Assembly (NCBI GenBank): GCA_021823325.1 | Contig: JAKAOG010000003.1 | Coordinates: 1 to 64,000 of the forward strand | Source: an archaeon | GTDB taxonomy: Archaea > Thermoproteota > Nitrososphaeria > Nitrososphaerales > Gagatemarchaeaceae | Direction of reading: 5' to 3' | DNA length: 64,000 nt | The notes under the pieces: model-generated | Database searches by the model: none | Seen by the model: the letters and a program-made list of their open reading frames with translations, nothing else | Told to the model about the DNA's origin: nothing | Shown: positions 8,020 to 16,424 of the stretch, piece after piece | Layout: each line of letters starts with the position of its first letter | Position numbering within the stretch: the first letter of the stretch is position 1 | Program-made: the position numbers and the translations under genes

Positions 8020-8619
8020 TTGGAGGACCGGACGCGGTACACCACGAAGGAGCTCACCGCGGCTACGTGGCCCGACTTCCAGAGGCTCTTCAGGAGGCCC
8101 GGAGAGTGGGGGGCGTGCTGGTGCATCTACTACCAGAGGAAGAAGCCTCCGCCCAGCGCAGGTATGACGCTCGAGCAAAGGGCTGAGAGGAACAGGAGGG
8201 ACAAGAAGGCGATGGTGAAGAGCGGGCGCTCCCACGGTATACTGGTCTACGACGCAGGCGAACCTGTCGGATGGTGCCAGTACGGAGAGAAGGACGAAGC
8301 GCCGCGGATCGACGCCTCTAGGAAGTACAAGGCGCTCGATGTGGAGCCCGTAGGAGGGAGGCTCTGGAGGATAAGCTGCTTTTCTGTCGACCGGAAGTAC
8401 AGGAAGATGGGGGTGGCGAAGACGGGGCTTTCGGCCGCCCTCGAGTCCATCAAGAGACAGGGTGGAGGGACCGTGGAGGCGTATCCTGTCACGAGGAGAG
8501 GAGCGCTCGCCACCTGGTTCGGGACTGTGTCCATGTTCGAGGAGCGCGGTTTCAAGGTCGTCTCTCCCTTCGGTAGGAGCAACGTCCTCATGCGGAAGAA
8601 GGTCGTTCCGGCTAGATGA
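8020..8619 (+). CDS. GNAT-family N-acetyltransferase
   Basis: The 199-residue protein has GNAT features: a central GILVYDAGEPVGWCQYG strand pair, then ISCFSVDRKYRKMGVAKTGL containing the acetyl-CoA-binding R/K-x-x-G-V/A loop, and a C-terminal MFEERGFKVV. An early aromatic and cysteine-rich stretch (GACWCIYYQR) is typical of a subgroup with unknown acceptors. TTG 8020 is supported by a TATA-like box 28 nt upstream, giving a leaderless mRNA. It is divergent from the antiporter and appears monocistronic. Substrate unknown. Confidence 0.8.
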   Translation: MEDRTRYTTKELTAATWPDFQRLFRRPGEWGACWCIYYQRKKPPPSAGMTLEQRAERNRRDKKAMVKSGRSHGILVYDAGEPVGWCQYGEKDEAPRIDASRKYKALDVEPVGGRLWRISCFSVDRKYRKMGVAKTGLSAALESIKRQGGGTVEAYPVTRRGALATWFGTVSMFEERGFKVVSPFGRSNVLMRKKVVPAR

Positions 8620-8743
8620 TCTTGGACGGACGGCGGAAGCGGCTGTCCGAGAAGGCGCCCGCCACGGCCGCGACGCACACCGGGTGGTCGCGTTCTGGAG
8701 AGGGCGGCTCTACCAGGGAGCGGCCCTGGACCCCGGCTTCGGC

Positions 8744-9130
8744 TCAGACCGTGCAGAACTTGTACCCGTAGACGATCTGCCCCGACTCGCCGTCGACCCT
8801 GGCCCTGCGGACTATCGCTCTCACCCTGGCCCCTGTCTTCACGGACTCGTCAGGGGAGTCGACTATCTGGCTCAGCACCCTCGTCCCGTTGTCGAGCGTT
8901 ATCACCGCGAGGTAGAACGGGGCCTGCGCCTCGAACCCAGGGAGCGGCTCGTGCAGCCGGGTGTAGGTGAGGACCTTCCCTGTCTGCGGCATCTCCTTGT
9001 CCGTTATCTTCTCCGACCCGCACTTCTTGCACCTGTAGACCGGCGGAAAGAACTCCGCGCCGCACTCGGAGCATGCGCTCCCGACGAGCCTGTAGTATCT
9101 GTCCCTCTGCCTCCAGTACTGTATGGTCAA
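8744..9130 (-). CDS. DUF35 / Zn-ribbon OB-fold protein of the HMG-CoA operon
   Basis: This is a 128-residue protein with a rubredoxin-like zinc ribbon (CSEC...CKKC, near residues 20-40) followed by an OB-fold (YTRLHEPLPGFE, PFYLAVITLDNG). DUF35 proteins bridge acetoacetyl-CoA thiolase and HMG-CoA synthase in archaea, where a thiolase/HMGS/DUF35 complex channels acetoacetyl-CoA. TTG 9130 starts one base after the thiolase stop, behind GGAGGGG, and gives the usual family N-terminus (QYWRQRDRYYRLVG). An in-frame ATG at 9154 would overlap thiolase by 23 nt and is less likely. It is the last gene of the three-gene operon. Confidence 0.85.
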   Translation of the reverse strand: MTIQYWRQRDRYYRLVGSACSECGAEFFPPVYRCKKCGSEKITDKEMPQTGKVLTYTRLHEPLPGFEAQAPFYLAVITLDNGTRVLSQIVDSPDESVKTGARVRAIVRRARVDGESGQIVYGYKFCTV

Positions 9131-9131
9131 A

Positions 9132-10292
9132 CTACGCCGCCCCTCCGAACACATGGACCGCGCTCGTCGAGTCCACCCCTCCGATGTTCTGGGTGGCCGC
9201 GTACTTCGCCCCTGGGACCTGGTTCTTCCCCGCCTGCCCCGTCAGCTGGAGGTACGCCTCGGCTATCTGGTACATCCCTGTCGCGCCAACCGGGTGCCCC
9301 CTGGCCTTCAGCCCCCCGAACGTGTTGATGGGGAGCTCTCCGCCGGGGGAGTATCTGCCCGCTTTCGCGTCCTTCGACCCCATCCCTTTCTTCGAGAACC
9401 CCATCGCCTCAAGTGACAGCGCTCCCACCACCGAGAACGCGTCGTGCACCTCCACCAGGCTCAGCTTGCCGGGGGCGAGGCCGGCCTGGCCCATCGCCGC
9501 CTTGAACGCCTCCTTCGTCGCCTTGAAGTCCAGCATGTCCTCCCTCTCGTAGATGCTGAACTCGTTGGTCGCTATCTTCCCGCCCAGTATCTCGACCCTG
9601 TGCTTGCTGGCGACGTTGGCGCCGTCGTTGACAATCAGCGTGGCCGCGGCTCCGTCCCCTACCGGGGCGCAGTCGAACAGCCGCAACGGGTCGGCTATCA
9701 TGGACGACCTGCTGACGACCTCCGGAGTGATCGCCTTCCTGAACTGGGCGTGCCCCGCTGTCACCGCGTTCGAGTGGTCCAGGACCGGGATGGAACTGAG
9801 CTCGTCCCTGCTGACGCCGTGCTGCTCCATGTAATACCTCGCGAGGAGGCCGTTGAGCGCCGCGAAGGTGGCTCCTACGAACTGGGTGTACTCCGCCGAC
9901 TCGGCCATCGCAAGCGCCTGGGACACCTCTTCCGGCTCCAGGTCCCTCATCTTCTCGACCCCCACCACCAGCGCAGAGTCTATCGCCCCGGACTTCACCA
10001 GGTTGTAGGCGACGTTGAACGCCGAGCCTCCGGACGCGCACGCCGCCTCGACCTTGTAGGCGGTGGTCCCTGAGAGCCCGAGGGCGCTCGCTACGAGCGA
10101 ACCCAGGTGCTCCTGGCCCGCGCCCATCGAGCTGAACATGTTCCCGACGATTATCTGGTCAGGCGCCTTCTTCCCCAGCGGCGCGAGCGCCCCCCTCGCC
10201 GCTTCGACGGCCAGGTCGGTGAGGGACTTCTCCCAGTGGTCTCCGATGGGGGTGAAGCCGACCGACGCGATGTAAGCTTTGGAACTCGCCAT
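9132..10292 (-). CDS. Acetyl-CoA C-acetyltransferase (archaeal thiolase)
   Basis: A 386-residue thiolase condensing two acetyl-CoA into acetoacetyl-CoA, the first mevalonate-pathway step. The nucleophilic cysteine is C85 in EAACASGGSAF. The C-terminal GGLKARGHPVGATG carries the catalytic histidine. ATG 10292 lies 8 nt downstream of the HMGS stop and gives a standard N-terminus. It is the second gene of HMGS-thiolase-DUF35. In archaea the unfavourable condensation is coupled to HMG-CoA synthase through a shared CoA site in this complex; the gene order here fits that arrangement. Confidence 0.93.
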   Translation of the reverse strand: MASSKAYIASVGFTPIGDHWEKSLTDLAVEAARGALAPLGKKAPDQIIVGNMFSSMGAGQEHLGSLVASALGLSGTTAYKVEAACASGGSAFNVAYNLVKSGAIDSALVVGVEKMRDLEPEEVSQALAMAESAEYTQFVGATFAALNGLLARYYMEQHGVSRDELSSIPVLDHSNAVTAGHAQFRKAITPEVVSRSSMIADPLRLFDCAPVGDGAAATLIVNDGANVASKHRVEILGGKIATNEFSIYEREDMLDFKATKEAFKAAMGQAGLAPGKLSLVEVHDAFSVVGALSLEAMGFSKKGMGSKDAKAGRYSPGGELPINTFGGLKARGHPVGATGMYQIAEAYLQLTGQAGKNQVPGAKYAATQNIGGVDSTSAVHVFGGAA

Positions 10293-10300
10293 GGTCTCAT

Positions 10301-11335
10301 CTACTTGTGGAGCTTGTCCCTGAACTTCGAGTATGTGGAGTAGTCGATCTTGGTCCCTCTTTCGAGCATCGACTTCACCGTGGGGTTGACCCCCCTCGAC
10401 TTCTCGATCCCCTCGAGCACTTCGATGCAGAACGCGTCGGACCCTGCCCCCGAGCCGAAGCTCGCCATGAGTATCTTGTCCCCTGGTCGCGCCTCGTCCA
10501 GGACGGCTGCGAGGCCTATCGGCGAGCTCCCCGCGTACGTGTTCCCTATCATGGGGTTCAGGAGCCCTGTCTTGATCTGGTCCATCGTGAAGCCGAGCCT
10601 CGAGGCCACCTCCACCGGGAACCTCGGGTTGGGCTGGTGGAACACGGCGTACTTGAAGTCCGAAGGCTTGTGCCCTGTCTCCTTGAACAGTGTCTTCACC
10701 GAGTTCTCGATGTGGTAGAAGTATGCGGGCTCTCCCGTGAACCTGGACAGATGGCGCGGATACCTTTCGTGCGCCCTCCTCCAAAAATCGCCTGTGTCAG
10801 ATACGAAAGACGTGCTGCAGTCTATGACCGCCACCGCGTCTTTGCCCCTCCTCCCGATGACGTATGCGGCTCCGCCGCTCGCCGCGGTGTACTCCAGGTC
10901 GTCCCCGGGGCGCCCCTGGGCCGTGTCCATCCCGATCGCGAGCCCGGCTTCTATCATCCCTGACCCGACGAGCCCGGTGACCACCTGCATCGCCTCGGTC
11001 CCCGCCTTGCACGCGAACTCCAGGTCCGCCGCCAGCGTGTGATGCTGGCCGAGCGCCTGTGCCACCATGGTCGAGGTCGGCTTGACGGCGTACGGCTTCG
11101 ATTCGGTGCCGACGAAGACCGCCCCGAGGGACTGGACCCCCGACATCTTCACCGCCTCCCTCCCCGCCTCGATCGCCATCGTGACCGTGTCTTCGTCCAT
11201 GGAAGCGACCGCCTTTTCGACGTTCGGTCCCGACCCGCCCCCCTTCCAGACCTTCGCTATCTCGGTCGTGGGGAGCCGGTAGTATGGGACGTAAGCCCCG
11301 TACCCTAGGATCGCCGCCCTTTCCTTGCTCTGCAT
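10301..11335 (-). CDS. Hydroxymethylglutaryl-CoA synthase (archaeal type)
   Basis: A 344-residue enzyme making HMG-CoA from acetoacetyl-CoA and acetyl-CoA for isoprenoid lipid synthesis. Catalytic candidates are E78 (GTESKPYAVKPTS), C109 (LEFACKAGTEAM) and the histidine in AVFHQPNPRFP. GNTYAGSSPIGL near the C-terminus is typical. ATG 11335 gives the usual archaeal length; the frame upstream lacks family similarity. A TATA-like CGATTTTATAGTC lies about 45 nt upstream, so a short leader is likely. It is the first gene of the operon with thiolase and DUF35. Confidence 0.94.
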   Translation of the reverse strand: MQSKERAAILGYGAYVPYYRLPTTEIAKVWKGGGSGPNVEKAVASMDEDTVTMAIEAGREAVKMSGVQSLGAVFVGTESKPYAVKPTSTMVAQALGQHHTLAADLEFACKAGTEAMQVVTGLVGSGMIEAGLAIGMDTAQGRPGDDLEYTAASGGAAYVIGRRGKDAVAVIDCSTSFVSDTGDFWRRAHERYPRHLSRFTGEPAYFYHIENSVKTLFKETGHKPSDFKYAVFHQPNPRFPVEVASRLGFTMDQIKTGLLNPMIGNTYAGSSPIGLAAVLDEARPGDKILMASFGSGAGSDAFCIEVLEGIEKSRGVNPTVKSMLERGTKIDYSTYSKFRDKLHK

Positions 11336-11373
11336 GAGGTGCAAGTAGTAACTTCGTTCGGGCCCGATTAAGA

Positions 11374-11386
11374 CGACTATAAAATC
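11374..11386 (-). promoter_or_regulatory. TATA-like box of the HMGS operon
   Basis: The minus strand reads CGATTTTATAGTC about 45 nt before ATG 11335, predicting a leader of about 19 nt. A weaker CTTAATCGG at 11365-11373 is an alternative closer to the start. Confidence 0.45.
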
Positions 11387-11427
11387 GTGTATCGTCGTTA
11401 TGCAAACGACGAAGTGGCTGAGGTTCG

Positions 11428-11649
11428 CTATATCGCCTTGATCTGCTTGACCACGGCGGGCCTTGCCTTCCTGAAGACCCTGTAGCCGCAGATGCACTTC
11501 ACTTCTGGGAGCTTCGCGAGCTCTTCCTGGGTGGTCCTCGTCCCGCACCTCACGCATTCGTAGACCGCCCCTGCGAACACCTTGGCGGGTTGTTCCTTCG
11601 GCGCGGCTTCTGGGGCTGGTGCTTGGGGTGCTTCGCTCATTTCATTCAT
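11428..11649 (-). CDS. rpo12: DNA-directed RNA polymerase subunit Rpo12 (RpoP)
   Basis: The last 45 residues (YECVRCGTRTTQEEL, CICGYRVFRKARP) match the archaeal Rpo12/eukaryotic Rpb12 zinc-binding core, with cysteines in CVRC and CIC and a basic C-terminus. A 25-residue Ala/Pro/Glu-rich N-terminal extension precedes it. ATG 11649 and ATG 11640 are both possible starts; a longer frame upstream has no similarity and is ignored. Rpo12 stabilises the Rpo3/Rpo10 assembly platform. It lies upstream of the HMGS promoter, on the same strand. Confidence 0.85.
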   Translation of the reverse strand: MNEMSEAPQAPAPEAAPKEQPAKVFAGAVYECVRCGTRTTQEELAKLPEVKCICGYRVFRKARPAVVKQIKAI

Positions 11650-11836
11650 CGCCCGATGTCTCTCATATTTCTGCATATCGCCATCCGGCTCTGTCGAGTC
11701 GACGGCTGATCCGATCGTTCGCCAAGGGAAGGGCGACGGGGACCGGCATGTCACGGATAGCGTGATTAGGTGGCTCTGGTGGAGCGACATCGCATCAAAG
11801 GAGATGAAGCGCGGGTTTCGGGGGTCGAGGTAGCGC

Positions 11837-13147
11837 ATGAGTAGGAAGAAGCTGAGCTTCTGGGAAGCCACCGCAATCGGGCTGGGGAACATAGTCGGGG
11901 CGGGTATATTCGTGATGGCGGGGGCCGCGGTCAGCGAAGCCGGAGCCGGGGCCCTGGTGGCGTTCATCATCACCGCCGCCCTCGCGCTTACGGTCGGTCT
12001 GAACAGCGCCGAGCTCTCCTCAAAGCTGCCAGACATAGAAGGAGGGGTCTACAGTTTCGCCAGGGCCACCATGGGGGACACCGTCGGCTTCCTCGTGGGA
12101 TGGTTCAGGCTCATTTCTTACGCGGTGAGCGGCGCGGCGGTCGCCCTTGGTTTTGCGGCTTACCTCATAGGATTCGGGCTCCCCCGGCTGGCGTACTTCC
12201 CGCTTGCCGCGACCCTCATCGTGGCCCTCTGCCTCGTGGAGATGAGGGGGGTCAAGATCGCTTCCGAATTCGAAAAGTGGCTCGTCGCCTTCACTATCGT
12301 GGGCCTCGGTCTGACCGTCGTCGCGATCCTTTTCTTCGGGAGGTATTCTCCCAGCAACTTCACCCCCCTGTTCCCGTTCGGATCCTTGGGCGTCATCCAG
12401 GCCGCGAGCCTGGCTTTCTTCGCCTACTCCGGATTCAACACGATCGCGACCCTGACCCCAGACGTGGAGGACGGGGCGAGGAAGGTCCCAAAGGCGATAA
12501 TGACTTCGCTCGGGATAAGCTCGGCGTTCTACATCCTCGTGGTCTTTTCGCTGCTTTACGCGACGAGATGGACGGGATACGGGACCGCCTCGAACCCTGT
12601 TTCGCTCGCCCTCGCTGCGGTCAGAGCCCCCGGCCCGATCTCCAGCGTCGTCAGCGTAGCGGCTCTGACGGCGACCCTGACCGTGACGCTCTCTCTCATC
12701 ATAGCCGGATCGAGGACCGCCAGGCAGATGGGAAAGGACAGGATGCTCCCCTCCCTTCTGGGGAAGGGCTCGAGGGTGCCTACGCTGGTCATAGCCGTCG
12801 TGATGCTTTCATCGCTCGCCCTCGGAAACGTGGAGTCGATCGCCCTCGTGGCAAACTTCGGCGTGATATTCTCATACATGCTCTCCGGGGTAGAGGTCGC
12901 GATAACGAGGAAGAGGCAGATGACAGGGAGCTACCTCTCGCTGGGCTATCCTTACGTCCAGATATTCTCTGTCGTCCTTTCCGGCTCCTTGATGCTAGGC
13001 CTCGGCGAGCAGTCCCTCGTGATCGGGTCTCTGACGTTGCTGGCGGGGCTCGTCTTCCACTCTGTGTACGAGCACATCGTCAAGGCGACGGCGCTACCTG
13101 AACATCGCGCCCAGGAGCTTCCACTGGTAGTTGCTCGTCCGCCTTGA
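11837..13147 (+). CDS. APC-superfamily amino acid permease
   Basis: A 436-residue protein with about 12 transmembrane helices. It begins with the APC hallmark AIGLGNIVGAGIFVMAG in helix 1, followed by the helix 2-3 region with GGVYSFARATMGD, and helix 6 FFAYSGFNTIATLT, which carries the second substrate-binding break. It probably imports an amino acid or polyamine by proton or sodium coupling. ATG 11837 follows a GAGGT element by 6 nt. Its final 54 nt overlap the 3' end of the convergent GT2-like gene. The 187-nt upstream gap holds no other gene that I can see. Substrate unknown. Confidence 0.88.
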   Translation: MSRKKLSFWEATAIGLGNIVGAGIFVMAGAAVSEAGAGALVAFIITAALALTVGLNSAELSSKLPDIEGGVYSFARATMGDTVGFLVGWFRLISYAVSGAAVALGFAAYLIGFGLPRLAYFPLAATLIVALCLVEMRGVKIASEFEKWLVAFTIVGLGLTVVAILFFGRYSPSNFTPLFPFGSLGVIQAASLAFFAYSGFNTIATLTPDVEDGARKVPKAIMTSLGISSAFYILVVFSLLYATRWTGYGTASNPVSLALAAVRAPGPISSVVSVAALTATLTVTLSLIIAGSRTARQMGKDRMLPSLLGKGSRVPTLVIAVVMLSSLALGNVESIALVANFGVIFSYMLSGVEVAITRKRQMTGSYLSLGYPYVQIFSVVLSGSLMLGLGEQSLVIGSLTLLAGLVFHSVYEHIVKATALPEHRAQELPLVVARPP

Positions 13148-13645
13148 CTCGGTCTCGTCGTTGGCGCTGGAGGTGTATCCGTACTGGACGATCCGCGCGC
13201 GGGACTTCAGCGCGTGCTTCAGGATCTCGATGTGGACCGTCATGTCAGCCGCTTTGAGGGGCGGGAGGGACTTCATCAGGTCGAGCGAGAGCCTGCACAG
13301 CCCCCCGGTCGAGTCGCGTATCCTCCTCCATGCGACGAGAGAGAAGAGGAGAGAGTATGACTTTGACTGGAGGCCGATGTTCTCCCTGTATGGGAGGACG
13401 AGCGCCGGGCCCTCTCCGAAGCCTCCTGACGCGAGCTTCACGATCTCCGCGGGGGGATGATATCCGTCGGTGTCCGCCGTCACGAGGTCCGCGCCCGCGT
13501 CTAGGGCCCTCCCGATCGCGTACCTGTACGCGTCGGCGTAGTTGGGGGTCCTGTTCACGAACGACTCGAACCCGTCTCCCGACGGGACGTCTATCTTGGG
13601 CTCCCTGTCTGGATGGCACATCAGTGAGACGAGAACCCGTTCCAT
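13094..13645 (-). CDS. Short GT2-like glycosyltransferase
   Basis: A 183-residue protein. Its core YAIGRALDAGADLVTADTDGYHPPAEIVKL resembles (in two parts, LDAGADLV and TADTDGYHPP) the nucleotide-sugar-binding DxD region of GT2 enzymes such as dolichol-phosphate mannosyltransferases. It continues with ALVLPYRENIG and STGGLCRLSLDLM. It is shorter than usual at the N-terminus and lacks membrane helices. ATG 13645 is preferred because GGTGA lies 5 nt upstream; GTG 13654 is the alternative. It follows the DegT aminotransferase by 23 nt on the same strand and probably belongs to the same glycan unit. Confidence 0.6.
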   Translation of the reverse strand: MERVLVSLMCHPDREPKIDVPSGDGFESFVNRTPNYADAYRYAIGRALDAGADLVTADTDGYHPPAEIVKLASGGFGEGPALVLPYRENIGLQSKSYSLLFSLVAWRRIRDSTGGLCRLSLDLMKSLPPLKAADMTVHIEILKHALKSRARIVQYGYTSSANDETESRRTSNYQWKLLGAMFR

Positions 13646-13668
13646 CGGTGTCACCCTGAAGCCAGAGG

Positions 13669-14781
13669 CTACAGATACCTTCGGGCGGCCTCTAGGAAGC
13701 TGTCCCCGACCTTCTGCAGGTCATCGGGGGAGAGCCCCGGATAGACCGGCAGGGACAGGACCTTCTTCGCCGCGTCCTCCGTCTTCGGGAGGCTCTTCTT
13801 GGCGTACCCGAGCTTTACGTAGAGAGGGGTCTTGTGCACCGGGGTGGGCCAGTATGCCCCCGCGCCAACCCCGGCTTCCTTGAGCGCCTTCGCTATCTTG
13901 TCCCTGTTCTTCCTCAGCCTGAGGGTGTACAGGTAGAACACGTGGGTCCTGTCGCCGGCGTCCTGCGTGAACTCAGCCTCCTTCACCCCAGAGAGGAGCT
14001 CCATCAGACGCCGCGCGTTGCGCTCCCTCGCCCGCAGGAACCCGTCCAGCTTGTCCATCTGGACCGACGCCAGCGCCGCGCAGATCTCTGGGAGCCTGTA
14101 GTTGAACCCCAGGTGCCTGGAATCGTACCCGTGGACCTGCCCATGGTTCCTGACGAGCCTCAGGAGGTCGGCGAGCTCGTCGTCGTCCGTGGATATCGCG
14201 CCCCCCTCCCCCGACGTGATGACCTTCGTCGCGTACAGGCTGAAGCAACCGGCGTCGGAGAGCTTGCCCGTCTGGGTCCCCTTGTACGTGGCGCCAAGCG
14301 ACTCGGCGGCGTCCTCGACGACGCGGACCCCCTTCGCTGAGGCGACCTCGCGTATCTCGTCCATGTCGGCAGGATAACCATAGACGTGCACGGGGATGAC
14401 AGCCTTCGTCTTCTTCGTGACCGCCTTCCTGAACGCCGCAGGGTCCATGTTGTAGTCGTCCTTTATGTCGACGAAGACGGGCTTCGCCCCGCACGCGAGC
14501 ACCACGTTCGCGGTGGCGAGGAACGTGAACGACGGGACGACGACCTCGTCCCCCGGCTTCACCCCCATCGCCATCAGGGCCGTGTGGAGCGCGGCGGTCC
14601 CCGAGTTCACCGCGACGACGTGCTTCACCCCAAGCAGGTTCCGGACCTTCCCCTCGAACGCCCTCACCTGTTCGCCCCCTTCGTAGGAGGCGTTGACCAG
14701 CATCCCTGAAGAGACCACGTCCAAGACGGCCTTCTTCTCCTCCTCCCCGAGGATCGGCTTGTTGATCGGGATGAAACCCAT
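13669..14781 (-). CDS. DegT/DnrJ/EryC1/StrS-family sugar aminotransferase
   Basis: A 370-residue PLP enzyme transaminating keto-sugars of nucleotide sugars. It contains VNSGTAALHTAL and VVPSFTFLATAN, EDAAESLGA (the PLP-stacking and Asp region), and FSLYATKVITSGEGG with K186 as the Schiff-base lysine. The C-terminal part has the NYRLPEICAAL signature. ATG 14781 lies 28 nt from the shared TATA-like box at 14806-14815. Downstream on the same strand is a GT2-like gene; divergent is a membrane glycosyltransferase-like gene. This suggests production and transfer of an amino sugar to surface glycans, which is inference. Confidence 0.9.
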   Translation of the reverse strand: MGFIPINKPILGEEEKKAVLDVVSSGMLVNASYEGGEQVRAFEGKVRNLLGVKHVVAVNSGTAALHTALMAMGVKPGDEVVVPSFTFLATANVVLACGAKPVFVDIKDDYNMDPAAFRKAVTKKTKAVIPVHVYGYPADMDEIREVASAKGVRVVEDAAESLGATYKGTQTGKLSDAGCFSLYATKVITSGEGGAISTDDDELADLLRLVRNHGQVHGYDSRHLGFNYRLPEICAALASVQMDKLDGFLRARERNARRLMELLSGVKEAEFTQDAGDRTHVFYLYTLRLRKNRDKIAKALKEAGVGAGAYWPTPVHKTPLYVKLGYAKKSLPKTEDAAKKVLSLPVYPGLSPDDLQKVGDSFLEAARRYL

Positions 14782-14805
14782 GGTCGACCGTCCCCGGGTT
14801 TGTTC

Positions 14806-14815
14806 GCTTTTAAGC
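14806..14815. promoter_or_regulatory. Shared near-palindromic TATA-like box GCTTTTAAGC
   Basis: The box lies about 28 nt from ATG 14781 (minus strand) and about 37 nt from ATG 14848 (plus strand). Both spacings are usable, with a leaderless transcript on the minus strand and a leader of about 12 nt on the plus strand. Confidence 0.5.
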
Positions 14816-14847
14816 TCGGCAGAGTCGGCGCCGCCGAGTCAACAGCG

Positions 14848-15909
14848 ATGACTGAGCGGACACCACTCGCCGGCTGGCTCCGGAACGCCCCCGCCATCCT
14901 GCTGCTCGCAGTGGCCGCAGGGGTAGCGGTCAGGGGCGTCCTCCTCTCCCTTCCGCCCCTCTTCATCACGGACGTCTACTTCTACAACGCTCAGGCGCCC
15001 GCGTACCTGCTCGGCGGAGTGGACCCCTACGGGGCCTCTTACTCGGTCCCCCTCCAGCTCGCCACTTCAGGGGCTGGGACCGTGTTCGCCTATCTCCCTG
15101 GAGTGTTCGCCTTCCTCGTCCCGGGGAGCCTCGGGGCCGGGGCTAGGCTCGGACTCGTCGCATGCGACCTGGTGGTCGCTGGGGCGCTCGTCGCCGCCGG
15201 GCGTAGCCGGGGGTGGCTGATGGCCGCGGTGTTCCTCCTCCTCCCCCCAATCGCGCTGTTTTCCACTTCCTTCCTCAACGACTCCCTCCCTGCGGTCGCG
15301 TTCCTCTCCGTGGCCGTCGCCCTAGAAGCGAAGGGGAGGCACGTCCCCGCCGGCGTGCTGCTGGGCCTCGCGCTCGCCTCCAGCCAGGAGGCCTGGTTCG
15401 TCGTCCCCGTCTATCTCGCGTACTCGGCGAGGCGCCACAGCTTCCGGGGCGCCGCGGCCGCGCTCGTATCAGCGGTGGCGGTGGTCGCGCCCTTCGCCGC
15501 CTGGAACTTCTCCGCCTTCGTCGAAGACACCCTCCTGTTCCAGTTCCAGAGGGGGGCGGTCCCTCTGCTTTCGGCGGGACCCTTCGGTCTGAACGTCAAC
15601 CCGAGCCTCCAGGGCATCCTCTTGAGCGCCGGGGCAGGGCTGCCGGTCCTGGCGAGGGGGGGCGTGACCGCGGCGCTTTTGGCGTTCGTCGTATGGCGAG
15701 CCAGGCCGACCCTCGGCTACCTTCTGTGGGGGTCGTCCCTCGCGGTGGCAGGGTCGCTCTTCCTCCTTGCCGGGGACTTCTTCTGGAGCTATCTGGAGCT
15801 CCCGTTCGTGCTGGGGCTGTTCTGGGCGGGGCTCTCGCTCGGCTTCGGTCCAGAAAGGTCTACAACGCTTAAAGAGCCAGAAGCGGGAGTCGCCTCTCCT
15901 GCCAAATGA
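14848..15909 (+). CDS. Multi-pass membrane protein, GT87/mannosyltransferase-like
   Basis: The 353-residue protein has about nine or ten hydrophobic segments and a large first extracytoplasmic loop with FITDVYFYNAQAPAYLLGG and VDPYGASY. A D-x-Y type motif and proline-rich loop of this kind occur in polyprenol-phosphate-dependent membrane glycosyltransferases (DUF2029/GT87, PIG-M-like). ATG 14848 is preferred over the upstream TTG 14800, which would precede the promoter. It overlaps the next gene by 4 nt (ATGA). Assignment rests on topology and loop character, so activity is uncertain. Confidence 0.6.
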   Translation: MTERTPLAGWLRNAPAILLLAVAAGVAVRGVLLSLPPLFITDVYFYNAQAPAYLLGGVDPYGASYSVPLQLATSGAGTVFAYLPGVFAFLVPGSLGAGARLGLVACDLVVAGALVAAGRSRGWLMAAVFLLLPPIALFSTSFLNDSLPAVAFLSVAVALEAKGRHVPAGVLLGLALASSQEAWFVVPVYLAYSARRHSFRGAAAALVSAVAVVAPFAAWNFSAFVEDTLLFQFQRGAVPLLSAGPFGLNVNPSLQGILLSAGAGLPVLARGGVTAALLAFVVWRARPTLGYLLWGSSLAVAGSLFLLAGDFFWSYLELPFVLGLFWAGLSLGFGPERSTTLKEPEAGVASPAK

Positions 15910-16424
15910 ACGAGACCACTGAAAGGATGTACAAGCTCGTCGCCTGGACGTCGCTGGCGATCATCGTCGTCGTGACCGTATACGGGATCATCGAGTCTCT
16001 CTATGTCAGCGGCGAGCCCGTCGGCCAGGTCTGGGTGGGCGTCTACTTCCCGTTCCCCCCGTATTTCGCGCAGCCCGTCACGTACTTCAGCGTCGCGTGC
16101 GTGGCTCTGTTCTACAGCGGCCTCAGGCTCTGGGAAGAGCGCATCAAGAACTGGCCCGAGTGGCTGCTCATGCTGCTCCAGCTGGTCGGGTTCGTCGTCG
16201 CCTTCTCGGCTGCGTATGAGGTCATGTACAACTTCATGCTCTGGGGGGCCATATTCTCTCTGGCGTGCGCGACCAAGCCTGTCTGCAACCCCGACCTCCT
16301 CACCAGCACGTACCCCTCTCAGTGGAGCCTTGTGTTCGCCACGAGGGCCTTCAGCGCCCTGTTCGTGATAAGCGGATACTCGGTCTATTTCCTTCGGAAG
16401 TTCTCTAGCTCGTCTCTGATTTGA
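15906..16424 (+). CDS. Small membrane protein, unknown function
   Basis: The 172-residue protein has four or five predicted membrane helices, including SLAIIVVVTVYGIIES near the N-terminus and FATRAFSALFVISGYSVYF at the end. The extracytoplasmic loop between helices has CATKPVCNPD, two cysteines that could form a disulfide. It starts at ATG 15906 within an ATGA overlap with the preceding gene. A TATA-like GCTTAAAGAG inside that gene about 35 nt upstream could give independent transcription. The 3' end overlaps the convergent gene by 20 nt. I do not recognise the family. Confidence 0.65.
   Translation: MNETTERMYKLVAWTSLAIIVVVTVYGIIESLYVSGEPVGQVWVGVYFPFPPYFAQPVTYFSVACVALFYSGLRLWEERIKNWPEWLLMLLQLVGFVVAFSAAYEVMYNFMLWGAIFSLACATKPVCNPDLLTSTYPSQWSLVFATRAFSALFVISGYSVYFLRKFSSSSLI

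Noticed and set aside
8620-8743. In-frame extension beyond the DUF35 stop on the minus strand (about 40 codons)
   Set aside because: It follows a normal TGA, has no start codon of its own supported by a promoter, and no recognisable motif.
11650-12036. N-terminal extension of Rpo12 on the minus strand
   Set aside because: It overlaps the 5' part of the permease gene, has no similarity, and lies upstream of the normal start region.
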